Below are positions 1 through 8,570 of a DNA stretch of 64,000 nt, piece after piece. Positions within the stretch are counted from its first letter, which is position 1; every line of letters begins with the position of its first letter. The notes below the pieces were generated by a model. That model did no database searches. It saw only the letters and a list, made by a program, of their open reading frames with translations, and had not been told where the DNA came from. Source of the DNA: Bacillota bacterium (GTDB lineage: Bacteria; Bacillota; Clostridia; Oscillospirales; Oscillospiraceae); assembly GCA_023459875.1 (NCBI GenBank), contig JAEWRY010000044.1, forward strand, positions 219,795 to 283,794, read 5' to 3'. Both the position numbers and the translations under genes were made by a program.

Positions 1-422
1 CCGGAAAGCTGGGCAGGAAAATTACCGAGCCGTGCCTGCAGCCCCACCCAAGTAAGTACCTTCTCCGCGTCCAGAGGCGTCCGGCAGATCTGGGAAGCCA
101 GCTCTACGTTTTCAAGCGCGGTGAGATTCTGAACCAGATTATAGAACTGAAAAACAAAGCCGATGTCGTAGCGGCGGTAGGTGGTGAGCTGCCGGGAGGA
201 ATACCCGCTTATCTGCTGCCCGTTTACCAAGATCTCGCCCCCGTTGCAGGAGTCCATACCGCCAAGCAAATTCAGTACGGTGGTCTTGCCCGCGCCCGAA
301 GGGCCCACGATAACGGCGAACTCACCCTTTTCGATTTCAAAAGAGATCTGTTCCACGGCGTTAATAATGACTTCGCCCATCTGATATTGCTTTACGACGT
401 TTTGAAAAGAAATATATGACAT
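1..422 (-). CDS. ABC transporter ATP-binding protein, MacB/LolD type (3' end outside window)
   Basis: The reverse strand reads from an ATG at 420-422 for about 140 codons and runs off the left edge. A Walker A (GPSGAGKT) lies near residue 40, a Q-loop region reads VFQFYNLVQNLTALENV, and the visible part ends at LSG, the start of the ABC signature. The spacing and the Q-loop wording match the LolD/MacB/SalX family, whose members energise two-component exporters of antimicrobial peptides, lipoproteins or drugs. The permease would lie to the left. It is divergent from a TetR-type regulator 154 nt away, which probably controls it. Substrate cannot be told. Confidence 0.85.
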   Translation of the reverse strand, partial: MSYISFQNVVKQYQMGEVIINAVEQISFEIEKGEFAVIVGPSGAGKTTVLNLLGGMDSCNGGEILVNGQQISGYSSRQLTTYRRYDIGFVFQFYNLVQNLTALENVELASQICRTPLDAEKVLTWVGLQARLGNFPAQLS

Positions 423-505
423 CGGCGCGTCCCTCTCTCTGTCGATTAAGAAACAGGTGTTGCTTTTTTCCCATCCTTCATTATAATTAATACGATAAAA
501 GTTTC

Positions 506-545
506 AACAAACACATAATTTGAAAACGTGTTTTAACCAACACAT
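506..545. promoter_or_regulatory. Direct repeat in the ABC/TetR divergent promoter region, possible operator
   Basis: Two near-identical 11-mers, AACAAACACAT (506-516) and AACCAACACAT (535-545), sit 29 bp apart, about three helical turns, between the divergent ABC ATPase and TetR genes. The AT-rich stretch between them includes GAAAACGTGTTTT. Same-face spacing and position suggest a regulator-binding region, but no clean palindrome of the usual TetR kind is visible. Confidence 0.35.
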
Positions 546-576
546 TTAAAAAAAGTGACGCACGGAGGGAAACTTT

Positions 577-1167
577 GTGGAGATACAGACCGACCGCCGC
601 ACAAGAAAGACGCTCGCCATCCTTCGACAGAGCTTGACCACCCTGCTGCGGGAAAAAAGCGTAAAAGAAATCACGGTAAAAGAGCTCACGGCCCTTGCCG
701 ATATTAACCGGGGTACCTTTTACCGCCATTACCGGGATATTTACGATATGATGGAGCAGCTGGAAAACGAGCTGTTTGACCAGTTCCGTTCCATGCTGGA
801 CACCTATACCGCGTCTGACCTGAGCCGCGGGCTGGGGCTGATTTTAAGCGACATTTTCCGCTTTATTGGAAGAAATCTTGACCTGTCCTCTGCGCTCATC
901 GACCGGGGCGGCAACACTTTATTTCTGGATCGCCTGAGAGCCGCTGTCTATGACAAGGTGTTCCGTGAATGGGCGGGACTTTACAAATTTGAAAATGAAA
1001 AACGGCTAAACCAGGTTCTCTCCTTCATAGTTGGCGGTGTGATTGAACTGCTCCGCGACTGGATGGACGAGGGCTGCCCCCAATCGCCGGAGGAAATGGC
1101 CCTTTTTTCCGAGCAGCTCATTTTGTTTGGTCTGGGGCCCATGGAGTATAACCGCCAGTTACGTTAA
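577..1167 (+). CDS. TetR/AcrR family transcriptional regulator
   Basis: A 196-residue protein with a GTG start chosen because CGGAGGGA lies 7 nt upstream. The N-terminal 60 residues form a TetR helix-turn-helix (TVKELTALADINRGTFYRHY), with the hallmark TFYRHY recognition helix. The C-terminal portion is helical and resembles the ligand domain of the DhaS-like/TetR_C_8 group. It is divergent from the ABC ATPase gene, so it likely represses that transporter and itself. Its last 9 nt overlap the end of the convergent membrane-protein gene. The inducer is unknown. Confidence 0.88.
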   Translation: MEIQTDRRTRKTLAILRQSLTTLLREKSVKEITVKELTALADINRGTFYRHYRDIYDMMEQLENELFDQFRSMLDTYTASDLSRGLGLILSDIFRFIGRNLDLSSALIDRGGNTLFLDRLRAAVYDKVFREWAGLYKFENEKRLNQVLSFIVGGVIELLRDWMDEGCPQSPEEMALFSEQLILFGLGPMEYNRQLR

Positions 1168-1734
1168 CAGCCCCCAAAGCCCCAGAAGCAGGAGCAGAAC
1201 GCCGGAACACCCCAGCGCCCAGCCGCCCATGGGCTTTCCGACGGTCAGGCGGCCCAGCCTGTGTCCAAGCGCCAGAGCAATAAGGGTAACGCCAAAATTC
1301 ACCGTCCCGCCCCAAAGGGGAGAGACACCGCTGATTCCGGCGGCCACGCCCGCACCCGCATTGTTGATTCCCAGTGCGGCGGAGAGAGAGCACAAAGCGG
1401 CGAAACCGCCGCCGGATACCGCGGGAGCGGGTATCGTGTTGCGTTTTGCAAGCGCGTCCAGCAAAAACCATATCCCCATGAAGATAAGAACCAGGCTTCC
1501 CAAAGCATGGACGCCGCCAAGCGGCAGCATGCTTGCTGCCCGAGCGCCCAGGACCAGCGCCAGGACGGTCACCAACGTGGTAATGATTGCGATGATCATA
1601 GCCCCAAAGCGGGAGAGCGTGTTGCCGTCCAAAGCATGACCGGCGGCAAGCAGGACGGTATCCAGATTACAAGCCAGCGCAAAAATAAGCGCGGGACAAA
1701 ACAAACCCAAGGCAGGCACCCCTTTTCCCATCAT
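1159..1734 (-). CDS. YtaF/MntP-like small membrane protein
   Basis: A 191-residue, almost wholly hydrophobic protein with about six membrane segments in two similar halves. The first half has ALACNLDTVLLAAGHAL, which matches the conserved helix of the MntP/YtaF family (there AMDAFAVS or ANNIDSL). The second has LSAALGINNAGAGVAAG. YtaF is a sporulation-associated relative of the MntP manganese exporter in Bacillus. The acidic residue of the helix is retained as Asp. There is no clear ribosome-binding site before ATG 1734 or 1731, so the start is uncertain. A true MntP is encoded separately at 56767. Confidence 0.7.
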   Translation of the reverse strand: MMGKGVPALGLFCPALIFALACNLDTVLLAAGHALDGNTLSRFGAMIIAIITTLVTVLALVLGARAASMLPLGGVHALGSLVLIFMGIWFLLDALAKRNTIPAPAVSGGGFAALCSLSAALGINNAGAGVAAGISGVSPLWGGTVNFGVTLIALALGHRLGRLTVGKPMGGWALGCSGVLLLLLGLWGLLT

Positions 1735-1816
1735 CTTACGAAAAAGACCGGGATTGAGTGCAAAAACTTGCCCTGTGTGATATAATGAAATTTACTGTAT
1801 AAAAGGGAGGCTTGCT

Positions 1817-2398
1817 ATGTCCGGCCGGGAAGAATTTATCGAACTCTATAACGCCAACATAAAACGAAGCGGTGCGGATGAACTGCTCAGTTATCTGGAA
1901 ACCAAAAGCGACTTCTTCACCGCTCCCGCGTCCGCCAAGTATCATGGCGCTTATTCCGGCGGCTTATGCGACCACAGTCTCAACGTTTATCGCTGTCTGG
2001 TGGATTATTTAGCCCGGGAACGGGTTAAAACAGTATTTGGACTCGCTTACAGCGACGAGTCGGTGGCTATAGCGGCGCTGCTCCACGATCTGTGCAAGGC
2101 CGGGTGCTATCGGGCGGGGACTCGCAACGTTAAGGATGAGAACGGAAAGTGGCAGACCGTGCCCACCTTTTTTTACGAAGACCCCCTTCCCTACGGACAC
2201 GGAGAAAAATCCGTTTACATCGCAAGCGGCTTTCTCCGCCTGACCCGGGAGGAGGCCATGGCCATCCGGTGGCACATGGGATTCTCCGGTACGGAGGACA
2301 ACCATATGGTCGGCCGGGCGCTGAAGCAGTATCCTCTGGCGTTTGCTCTGTCGGTAGCCGACATGGAGGCCACATATTTCCTGGAAGACGAGGTTTAG
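1817..2398 (+). CDS. HD-domain phosphohydrolase-like protein
   Basis: A 193-residue protein preceded by AAAGGGAGG and by a -10-like TATAAT at 1781-1786 with only a weak -35. It carries the metal-binding pattern of the HD superfamily: H53 in CDHSLNVY, H90-D91 in LLHDLCKA, H128 in YGHGEKS, H153 in RWHMG and D172 in SVADMEA. This is the fuller five- or six-ligand arrangement seen in YhaM-type and related nucleases/phosphohydrolases. No nucleic-acid-binding OB domain is attached. The substrate is unknown. It is followed after 1 nt by the shikimate-kinase-like gene, so the two are probably translated together. Confidence 0.8.
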   Translation: MSGREEFIELYNANIKRSGADELLSYLETKSDFFTAPASAKYHGAYSGGLCDHSLNVYRCLVDYLARERVKTVFGLAYSDESVAIAALLHDLCKAGCYRAGTRNVKDENGKWQTVPTFFYEDPLPYGHGEKSVYIASGFLRLTREEAMAIRWHMGFSGTEDNHMVGRALKQYPLAFALSVADMEATYFLEDEV

Positions 2399-2399
2399 G

Positions 2400-2921
2400 A
2401 TGGACAATATCATACTCATCGGCATGCCGGGCGCGGGGAAAAGCACCGTAGGCGTGCTCGCCGCCAAAGCGCTGGGGTACACTTTTCTGGATACGGATTT
2501 GCTTCTCCAGGCCAGGCAGGGCATGCTGCTGCAAACTATTCTCAATATCCGGGGGATAGAAGCCTTCCTTTCGGCAGAGGAAGCTGCCATCCGAGAAATC
2601 TCCTGCGGCAAAACCGTGATCGCGACCGGCGGCAGCGTGGTGTGCGAGCCTTCTGCCATGGCGCATCTGAAAAGCCTTGGTAAAATTATCTGGCTTCGCG
2701 TTCCTCTTCCGGAACTCTCCAAACGGCTCTCCGACATCAGCACCCGGGGTATTGCGCTTGAGCCCGGAGAAACGTTAAAAGACCTTTTTCAAAGCCGTTC
2801 GCCTTTATATCAAAAATACGCCGATATAACGGTGGTCGCCTCCGGGCAGCGCCTGGAGGAAACCGTAGCCATGCTTCTGCGTGAACTGGCAAACTATAAA
2901 ACAAAGGACATTGATGTATGA
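2400..2921 (+). CDS. Shikimate kinase-like P-loop kinase
   Basis: 173 residues, the normal size for AroK (EC 2.7.1.71). It has a P-loop GMPGAGKST (8-16), DTD at 31-33 and the C-terminal SRSPLYQKYAD that supplies the nucleotide-site Arg (R133). Two substrate-site features differ from classical AroK: the usual FR of the GEExFR motif is FL (L57 replaces the shikimate-binding Arg), and the ATGGG loop is ATGGSV, one Gly shorter. RGIAL resembles the lid RPLL. Either a divergent clade of shikimate kinases or a kinase with altered substrate. Its stop overlaps the helicase start (ATGA). Confidence 0.7.
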   Translation: MDNIILIGMPGAGKSTVGVLAAKALGYTFLDTDLLLQARQGMLLQTILNIRGIEAFLSAEEAAIREISCGKTVIATGGSVVCEPSAMAHLKSLGKIIWLRVPLPELSKRLSDISTRGIALEPGETLKDLFQSRSPLYQKYADITVVASGQRLEETVAMLLRELANYKTKDIDV

Positions 2922-4684
2922 TAAAATTTCAGGACCTGGGACTCATCGCACCGATTTTAAAAGCGCTGGACAACCAGGGCTATACCATTCCCTCTCCGAT
3001 ACAGACCGGAGCTATCCCCCCCGCGCTGGAGGGACGGGATGTGCTGGGCTGCGCCCAGACAGGCACGGGCAAAACCTGCGCCTTCGCCGCTCCCATTCTT
3101 CAGCGCCTGAACAGTTCCCATACAGAGGGCCGGCCTATCCGTGCCCTGATCCTCACCCCCACCCGTGAATTGGCCCTTCAGATCCAGGAAAGCTTTGAAG
3201 CCTATGGGAAAGGGCTTTCCCTGCGTTCCGCCGTGATCTTCGGCGGAGTCGGTCAGGCGCCCCAGGTGGAAAAGCTGAAACGCGGCGTGGATATCTTGGT
3301 CGCTACGCCTGGCCGTCTGCTGGACCTTCAGGAGCAGGGTCTCCTTTCTCTCGGCAGAGTGGAAATTCTTGTGCTGGACGAGGCGGACCGGATGCTGGAC
3401 ATGGGCTTCATCCACGACGTGCGCCGGGTGCTGAAGCTCCTGCCGGAGAAAAAGCAGACTCTCTTTTTCTCCGCCACCATGCCGCCGGAGGTTACGACAC
3501 TGGTGAATTCCCTGCTTCATAATCCGGCGCGTGTCATGGTGGATCCAGTTTCCTCCCCGGTGGAAATTATCGATCAAAGCGTTTACCTGGTAGACAGAGG
3601 CAACAAAAGTAAGCTGCTGGCCAGGCTGATCGACCAACTCCCGGTCAAAAACGCCCTTGTCTTTGCCCGTACCAAGCATGGGGCCAACAAGGTAGCCGCC
3701 GATCTCATAAAAAGCGGGATTGCCGCCGCCGCCATCCACGGCAACAAAAGCCAGATGGCAAGACAGCAGGCTCTGGCAGACTTCAAGGCGGGTAAAATCC
3801 GTGCTCTTGTGGCGACCGACATTGCCGCCCGGGGGCTTGATATCGAAGAACTCTCCCACGTCGTTAACTATAACCTTCCGGAGGTGCCGGAAACCTATAT
3901 TCACCGCATCGGGCGCACCGGCAGGGCCGGGCGGGAGGGAACCGCTATTTCCTTCTGCGATTTTGGGGAAAAGCCCCTTCTTGCAGAGATTGAAAAGCTG
4001 TTGGGGAAAAAAATCACCCGTATAGAGGACCATCCCTGGCCTATGGAGGTCTTTGAGACAGTGGTAAAAGATGCGCGGGGCAGAGCGGTGAACCCGGAAG
4101 ACGCCGAAGCCAGGGCCGCCGCCAAAGCGCGGAAAATGGAACGCCAGACGAAAGCCAGGCCGGAAATCCCCGGCAAAAAGGAAAGAAGCGCCAAAAAGGC
4201 GGAGCCCACGCCCGCCCCCTCCGCTCTGGCACGCCAAGAAAAGCCGAGGCCAAGTGTTGTTCGCGGTCGGCGGCTCAAACAGCTGGAGGACACACTGCCT
4301 GCCAATCCTCAGCAGCCCGCAGGAGATTTCGCACGGCCAAATCCCCTGGACGGCGACAGGATCATGGATGCTACCGCCCGGCTGCTGGCTCCCAGACCGC
4401 ACGTGCCGTCTCCCATCGCGCCGAAGACTCCTGCCCCCAAGGCGGTCCGGCGAGTACAGGAAACGTCCCCTAAAAACGCGCTTCCGAAGAAGTCAGAGCC
4501 GGCAAAGCAAGCCGCTCCGCTCTCCGAAAAGAGGGAGGCTGTAAAAAAAGCACCCTCCTCCCCCGGCAGGCATGATCCCCGCCGCCGGCAAGCGCCCAGA
4601 GATTCCCGTCCCAGCTCCGCAAAACAGAAGGACTCCACCGAACAGCCAAGTCTTATGAAACCCTACTATATCAAACACGATTAG
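2918..4684 (+). CDS. DEAD-box ATP-dependent RNA helicase (RhlE/CshA-like) with long basic tail
   Basis: 588 residues. The helicase core (about 1-385) shows a Q motif (SPIQT), AQTGTGKT (46-53), PTRELA, TPGR, DEAD, SAT, ARGLDIE and HRIGRTGR, so ATPase and RNA-unwinding residues are complete. The remaining roughly 200 residues are a low-complexity tail rich in Lys, Arg, Pro and Ala, typical of unstructured RNA-binding extensions of cold-shock and ribosome-assembly helicases. It overlaps the upstream kinase gene by 4 nt (ATGA). Role inferred: RNA remodelling in ribosome biogenesis or mRNA decay. Confidence 0.93.
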   Translation: MIKFQDLGLIAPILKALDNQGYTIPSPIQTGAIPPALEGRDVLGCAQTGTGKTCAFAAPILQRLNSSHTEGRPIRALILTPTRELALQIQESFEAYGKGLSLRSAVIFGGVGQAPQVEKLKRGVDILVATPGRLLDLQEQGLLSLGRVEILVLDEADRMLDMGFIHDVRRVLKLLPEKKQTLFFSATMPPEVTTLVNSLLHNPARVMVDPVSSPVEIIDQSVYLVDRGNKSKLLARLIDQLPVKNALVFARTKHGANKVAADLIKSGIAAAAIHGNKSQMARQQALADFKAGKIRALVATDIAARGLDIEELSHVVNYNLPEVPETYIHRIGRTGRAGREGTAISFCDFGEKPLLAEIEKLLGKKITRIEDHPWPMEVFETVVKDARGRAVNPEDAEARAAAKARKMERQTKARPEIPGKKERSAKKAEPTPAPSALARQEKPRPSVVRGRRLKQLEDTLPANPQQPAGDFARPNPLDGDRIMDATARLLAPRPHVPSPIAPKTPAPKAVRRVQETSPKNALPKKSEPAKQAAPLSEKREAVKKAPSSPGRHDPRRRQAPRDSRPSSAKQKDSTEQPSLMKPYYIKHD

Positions 4685-4712
4685 ATATAAGGGGGCGAGT
4701 CAGGAGGCAGAC

Positions 4713-5564
4713 ATGACCAAAAACCGATCTCGTTTCCGAGGTATTGGCCTGTGGATCGCAGTTGCCGCCGTCCCCCTCCTCATTCTATTCTTTTGGACCC
4801 AACAAAATCTAATTCAAGCGGAGACTGTGGAACTAAGGTCAGAAAGACTGCCCGCGGCATTCGACGGTTTCCGCATCGCTATTATCTCCGATCTGCACGG
4901 TAAGGTCTTCGTTGAAAACAACGACGTGCTGCTCAAGAAGGTAGCCGCGCTGAAACCCGACATGATCGCCATTACGGGAGATCTCATTGAGGCGGGGGAG
5001 CAGTTTGCCATGGTGCCGGCGGTGGCCTCCGGCCTTTGCGCCATTGCTCCGACTTATTACGTTACGGGCAATCACGAATGGAATGTCAGGCGGGTGCCTG
5101 AGCTTAAAAAGCTGCTGACTCAGTGCGGCGTCACCGTCCTTACCAATAAATTTGTTACTCTTGAGCGAAACGGCCAGACGCTTGTGGTGGCGGGAATTGA
5201 CGACCCCAACGGCCCCGCCGACCAAAAAACCCTGGGCGAACTGGAAAAGGAAGTGGCAGCCGCCTATCAGGACCCCTTCTGGATTTTGCTCGCCCACCGC
5301 AATGATCTTTCCAGGTATGACTCGGAGAACTGCGCCGATCTTGTCCTCTGCGGTCATGCCCACGGGGGCTTGATCCGGCTTCCCCTCATTGGAGGCCTCA
5401 TCGGTACTGACAGGCAGCTTTTTCCCAAATACACCAGCGGCGTGTGGCAAACACAATGGGATAAACAAGTGTTTATTTCCCGGGGATTGGGAAACGCCGG
5501 CCGGACCTTTCGTCTCTTTAACCGGCCCCAGCTGCCTCTCGTGATTCTCAGAACGGTGCAATAA
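4713..5564 (+). CDS. Membrane-anchored metallophosphoesterase, YkuE-like
   Basis: 283 residues. An N-terminal membrane segment (about 10-28) is followed by a calcineurin-like domain with all metal motifs: ISDLHG near 57-62, TGDLIE, GNHEWN, a histidine in LLAHRND and CGHAHGG. Length and motif spacing match YkuE of Bacillus and YaeI-type phosphodiesterases, which act outside the membrane on lipid or wall-linked phosphodiesters. The substrate here is not known. AGGAGGC precedes the ATG. It lies 28 nt after the helicase and 46 nt before mnmG on the same strand. Confidence 0.87.
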   Translation: MTKNRSRFRGIGLWIAVAAVPLLILFFWTQQNLIQAETVELRSERLPAAFDGFRIAIISDLHGKVFVENNDVLLKKVAALKPDMIAITGDLIEAGEQFAMVPAVASGLCAIAPTYYVTGNHEWNVRRVPELKKLLTQCGVTVLTNKFVTLERNGQTLVVAGIDDPNGPADQKTLGELEKEVAAAYQDPFWILLAHRNDLSRYDSENCADLVLCGHAHGGLIRLPLIGGLIGTDRQLFPKYTSGVWQTQWDKQVFISRGLGNAGRTFRLFNRPQLPLVILRTVQ

Positions 5565-5610
5565 AAATACTCCTGGGCGGAGAGCGCCGCCCGAAAGGTT
5601 GCTTTCCAGT

Positions 5611-7479
5611 ATGGACTACTTTGCAGGAAAATTCGATATCGCCGTCGTCGGCGCAGGCCACGCCGGAATTGAAGCCGCTCTGGCCTCCGCGCGTCTTGGC
5701 CTTGCCACGGTGTGCTTCTCCGTCAATCTGGACGCCGTCGGCAATATGCCCTGCAACCCCGCCATCGGCGGCACCGGAAAGGGCCACCTGGTGCGGGAGC
5801 TGGACGCCCTTGGCGGCGAAATGGCCAGAGCTGCAGACAGGGCCTGCATCCAATACCGGATGCTCAACCGCGGCAAAGGCCCGGCCGTCTGGTCCCTTCG
5901 TGCGCAGGCTGACCGGCGGGAATATCAGAAAATTATGAAGCACACCCTGGAGCTGCAGAATAATCTCTGTGTCAAGCAGGGCGAGGTGGTGGAGGTACTT
6001 ACCGAGGGAGGCGCCGTCTCAGGGGTGAAAACCACGACCGGAGCCCTGTATCAGGTGCGCGCTGTGGTCATTGCCACGGGCACTTACCTGGGCGGGCGCA
6101 CCATCATCGGGGACGTTACCCGGCAGAGCGGCCCCGACGGCCTTTCCGCCGCCCTGTCCCTTACCGAAAGCCTGCGGAAGCTGGGACTCTCTCTTCGGCG
6201 TTTCAAAACGGGGACCCCTCCCCGGCTGAACGCCCGCAGCGTAGACTTTTCCAAAATGGAACTCCAGCCGGGCGACGAGGATGCCCTTCCTTTCTCCTTT
6301 GAAACCGAAACTCCGCCGGTTAACCGGGCTGCCTGCTACCTTACCTATACCAACGAGAAGACCCACCAGATCATCAGGGCCAATCTGGATCGGTCTCCCC
6401 TTTACTCGGGCGTCATCAAGGGAGTCGGCCCCCGTTACTGCCCCTCCATTGAGGACAAGGTGGTAAGGTTTGCCCAGAAGAACCGCCATCAGCTTTTTAT
6501 AGAACCCATGGGCCTGGATACCGAGGAAGTGTACGTACAGGGCTTTTCCTCATCCCTGCCAGAGGATGTGCAGGTTCAAATGCTTCACACCATCGCCGGG
6601 CTGGAACACGCCGAAATGACCAGGACGGCATATGCCATCGAATATGACTGCGTGGATCCCACCGAGCTGCTTCCCACCCTGGAACACAAAAAAATCGCCG
6701 GCCTTTACGGCGCGGGCCAGTTCTGCGGCTCCTCCGGCTATGAGGAGGCGGCGGCGCAGGGGTTGGTGGCGGGTGTGAACGCCGCGCTTAGGCTTCTGGG
6801 ACGGCCTCCCATGATTCTCGGGCGGGACCAGGGGTATATCGGCGTACTCATTGACGACCTTGTGACAAAGGGGACCAATGAACCATACCGGATGATGACC
6901 TCCCGTACCGAATACCGCCTGCGCTGCCGCCAGGATAACGCCGACCTGCGGCTTTGCCCGATTGGATATGCGGTTGGGCTGGTCAGTCTGGAACGTTACC
7001 AAAGTGTTAAAGAAAAGTACGCCTCCGTGGAAGCCGAGATGGCAAGACTCGAGCATACCGGCGCCGTGACCGGCGCGCAGTTGGACGAGTTTTTGGCTGC
7101 ACTGGGAGAACCGGCGGCAAAAAGCGGAATCCGACTTGCCGACCTTCTGCGGCGGCCTTCCATCAGCTATGCCGCACTGGCTTCCTTTGACCCATCAAGG
7201 CCCACGCTTTCCCCAGCGGTCACTGAACAGGTGGAAATCTCCATAAAATACGCGGGTTATATCGACCGGCAGAACCGCCAGGTGGAAGAGATGCGCCGGC
7301 TGGAGGACAGGACGCTTCCTCAGACGCTTGATTATCTCTCCATGGACGGTCTGCGCCTTGAAGCCCGTCAGAAACTGGACAAGATTCGGCCTCTTAATCT
7401 CGGCCAGGCGTCCCGCATCTCCGGGGTGTCTCCGGCGGATATGGCGGCACTGATGATTTATTTGGAGCGGACACGATGA
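5611..7479 (+). CDS. mnmG: tRNA uridine-5-carboxymethylaminomethyl modification enzyme MnmG (GidA)
   Basis: 622 residues from ATG 5611. An in-frame TTG at 5599 is rejected because the GAAAGG ribosome-binding site (5593-5598) abuts it. An FAD-binding VVGAGHAGIEAA starts near residue 10. CNPAIGGTGKGHLVRE and the C-terminal helical region that contacts MnmE are present. With MnmE it installs the cmnm5 group on U34 of tRNAs reading NNA/NNG codons. mnmG commonly follows mnmE near jag at the origin. Here it stands apart and is fused by an ATGA overlap to mnmA, which modifies the same nucleotide (s2U34), so two U34 enzymes are co-translated. Confidence 0.97.
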   Translation: MDYFAGKFDIAVVGAGHAGIEAALASARLGLATVCFSVNLDAVGNMPCNPAIGGTGKGHLVRELDALGGEMARAADRACIQYRMLNRGKGPAVWSLRAQADRREYQKIMKHTLELQNNLCVKQGEVVEVLTEGGAVSGVKTTTGALYQVRAVVIATGTYLGGRTIIGDVTRQSGPDGLSAALSLTESLRKLGLSLRRFKTGTPPRLNARSVDFSKMELQPGDEDALPFSFETETPPVNRAACYLTYTNEKTHQIIRANLDRSPLYSGVIKGVGPRYCPSIEDKVVRFAQKNRHQLFIEPMGLDTEEVYVQGFSSSLPEDVQVQMLHTIAGLEHAEMTRTAYAIEYDCVDPTELLPTLEHKKIAGLYGAGQFCGSSGYEEAAAQGLVAGVNAALRLLGRPPMILGRDQGYIGVLIDDLVTKGTNEPYRMMTSRTEYRLRCRQDNADLRLCPIGYAVGLVSLERYQSVKEKYASVEAEMARLEHTGAVTGAQLDEFLAALGEPAAKSGIRLADLLRRPSISYAALASFDPSRPTLSPAVTEQVEISIKYAGYIDRQNRQVEEMRRLEDRTLPQTLDYLSMDGLRLEARQKLDKIRPLNLGQASRISGVSPADMAALMIYLERTR

Positions 7480-8489
7480 AAAAAAGCGTTGTTCTTGGTC
7501 TCTCGGGAGGCGTGGACTCGGCGGTAACAGCCAAGCAGTTGCTGGAGGCAGGCTTTGAAGTACATCCCCTGTGGCTGGATATCGGGCTGGGAGGCGGCGA
7601 GGACGCGGCTTCTGTGGCCGCCTCGCTGGGTCTCCGGCTCGAACGGGCGGATATCAGGGGGGCACTGGAGCAATCCGTCTGTGTTCCCTTCGCGTCCGAT
7701 TATCTGTCCGGGCGCACTCCCCTGCCCTGCGCTCACTGCAATCGCCTGGTAAAATTCCCCGCTCTTGTGTCCCTGGCAGACGGGGTAGGCGCCCAGTTCG
7801 TGGCCACCGGCCACTATGCCCGCTGCGAGGATGGTCTTCTCAAAAAGGGAAAGTCGGCTAACGATCAGTCCTATATGCTGGCCAGATTGCCCAAAGAAAT
7901 ATTACAAAGAGTAATATTCCCCCTTTGTGATTACGAAAAGGCACAGGTTCGGGCGTTGGCGCGCTCCTATGGTTTGCCTGTGGCGGAGAAAAGAGACAGT
8001 ATGGAAATCTGTTTCATTCCGGATAACGACTATGGTGCCTGGCTGGAGCGGCGGGGCAAGATGCCCCCTCCTGGAGATTTTGTCGATGCCGCCGGTACTG
8101 TGCTCGGCAGGCATAAAGGCATTCACCATTACACCCTGGGCCAGCGCAGGGGGCTGGGCATCTCCGCGGAAAGCCGTCTTTTTGTGAGCGCTATAAAGCC
8201 CGAGGCCAATCAGGTAGTGCTCTCCACGGGAGAAGATCTTTTCTACAGCCGGGTAGTATGCAGCGATCTCAACTGGCTGTCCGACGCCCCTCTTGAGAAG
8301 CCGATTCCGGTATCTGTGCGGCTGCGTCATACCAAGACAGAGAGCGCCGCCACTTTGTCTCCCTGTGACACGGGCGTCATGCTGGAACTGGAAAAACCCG
8401 CCCGCGCGCCAACTCCCGGTCAGCTTGCGGTTTTCTACCGTGACGATCTTGTGCTCGGCAGCGCCTGGATTGAAAACAGTTTCCAGTAG
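7476..8489 (+). CDS. mnmA: tRNA-specific 2-thiouridylase MnmA
   Basis: 337 residues. The PP-loop SGGVDS (10-15) binds ATP, PCAHCNR carries the nucleophilic Cys and MEICFIPD the second catalytic Cys that holds the persulfide. TGHYAR and HHYTLGQRRGLGI are conserved family motifs. It adenylates and thiolates C2 of U34 in tRNA Lys, Glu and Gln. The start codon overlaps the mnmG stop (ATGA). It is slightly shorter than the about 360 residues of many homologues, mainly near the N-terminus. A hairpin follows closely. Confidence 0.96.
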   Translation: MKKSVVLGLSGGVDSAVTAKQLLEAGFEVHPLWLDIGLGGGEDAASVAASLGLRLERADIRGALEQSVCVPFASDYLSGRTPLPCAHCNRLVKFPALVSLADGVGAQFVATGHYARCEDGLLKKGKSANDQSYMLARLPKEILQRVIFPLCDYEKAQVRALARSYGLPVAEKRDSMEICFIPDNDYGAWLERRGKMPPPGDFVDAAGTVLGRHKGIHHYTLGQRRGLGISAESRLFVSAIKPEANQVVLSTGEDLFYSRVVCSDLNWLSDAPLEKPIPVSVRLRHTKTESAATLSPCDTGVMLELEKPARAPTPGQLAVFYRDDLVLGSAWIENSFQ

Positions 8490-8497
8490 CATTCGAA

Positions 8498-8540
8498 AAC
8501 ACCCCGCAGATTGCACGCAATGTACAATCTGCGGGGTGTT
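8498..8540. terminator. Convergent terminator hairpin between mnmA and the pseudo-P-type ATPase gene
   Basis: A perfect 16-bp stem (8498-8513 with 8525-8540) around an 11-nt loop. A T-run follows at 8552-8557 on the + side and TTTT lies just beyond the stem on the - side. It separates two converging genes, so it probably stops transcription from both sides. Confidence 0.75.
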
Positions 8541-8570
8541 CTATTCGGTATCTTTTTTATCGTTAATGAT

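Noticed and set aside
2957..4402. A 481-codon open frame antisense to the DEAD-box helicase
   Set aside because: The sense strand encodes all helicase motifs; the antisense product resembles nothing known.
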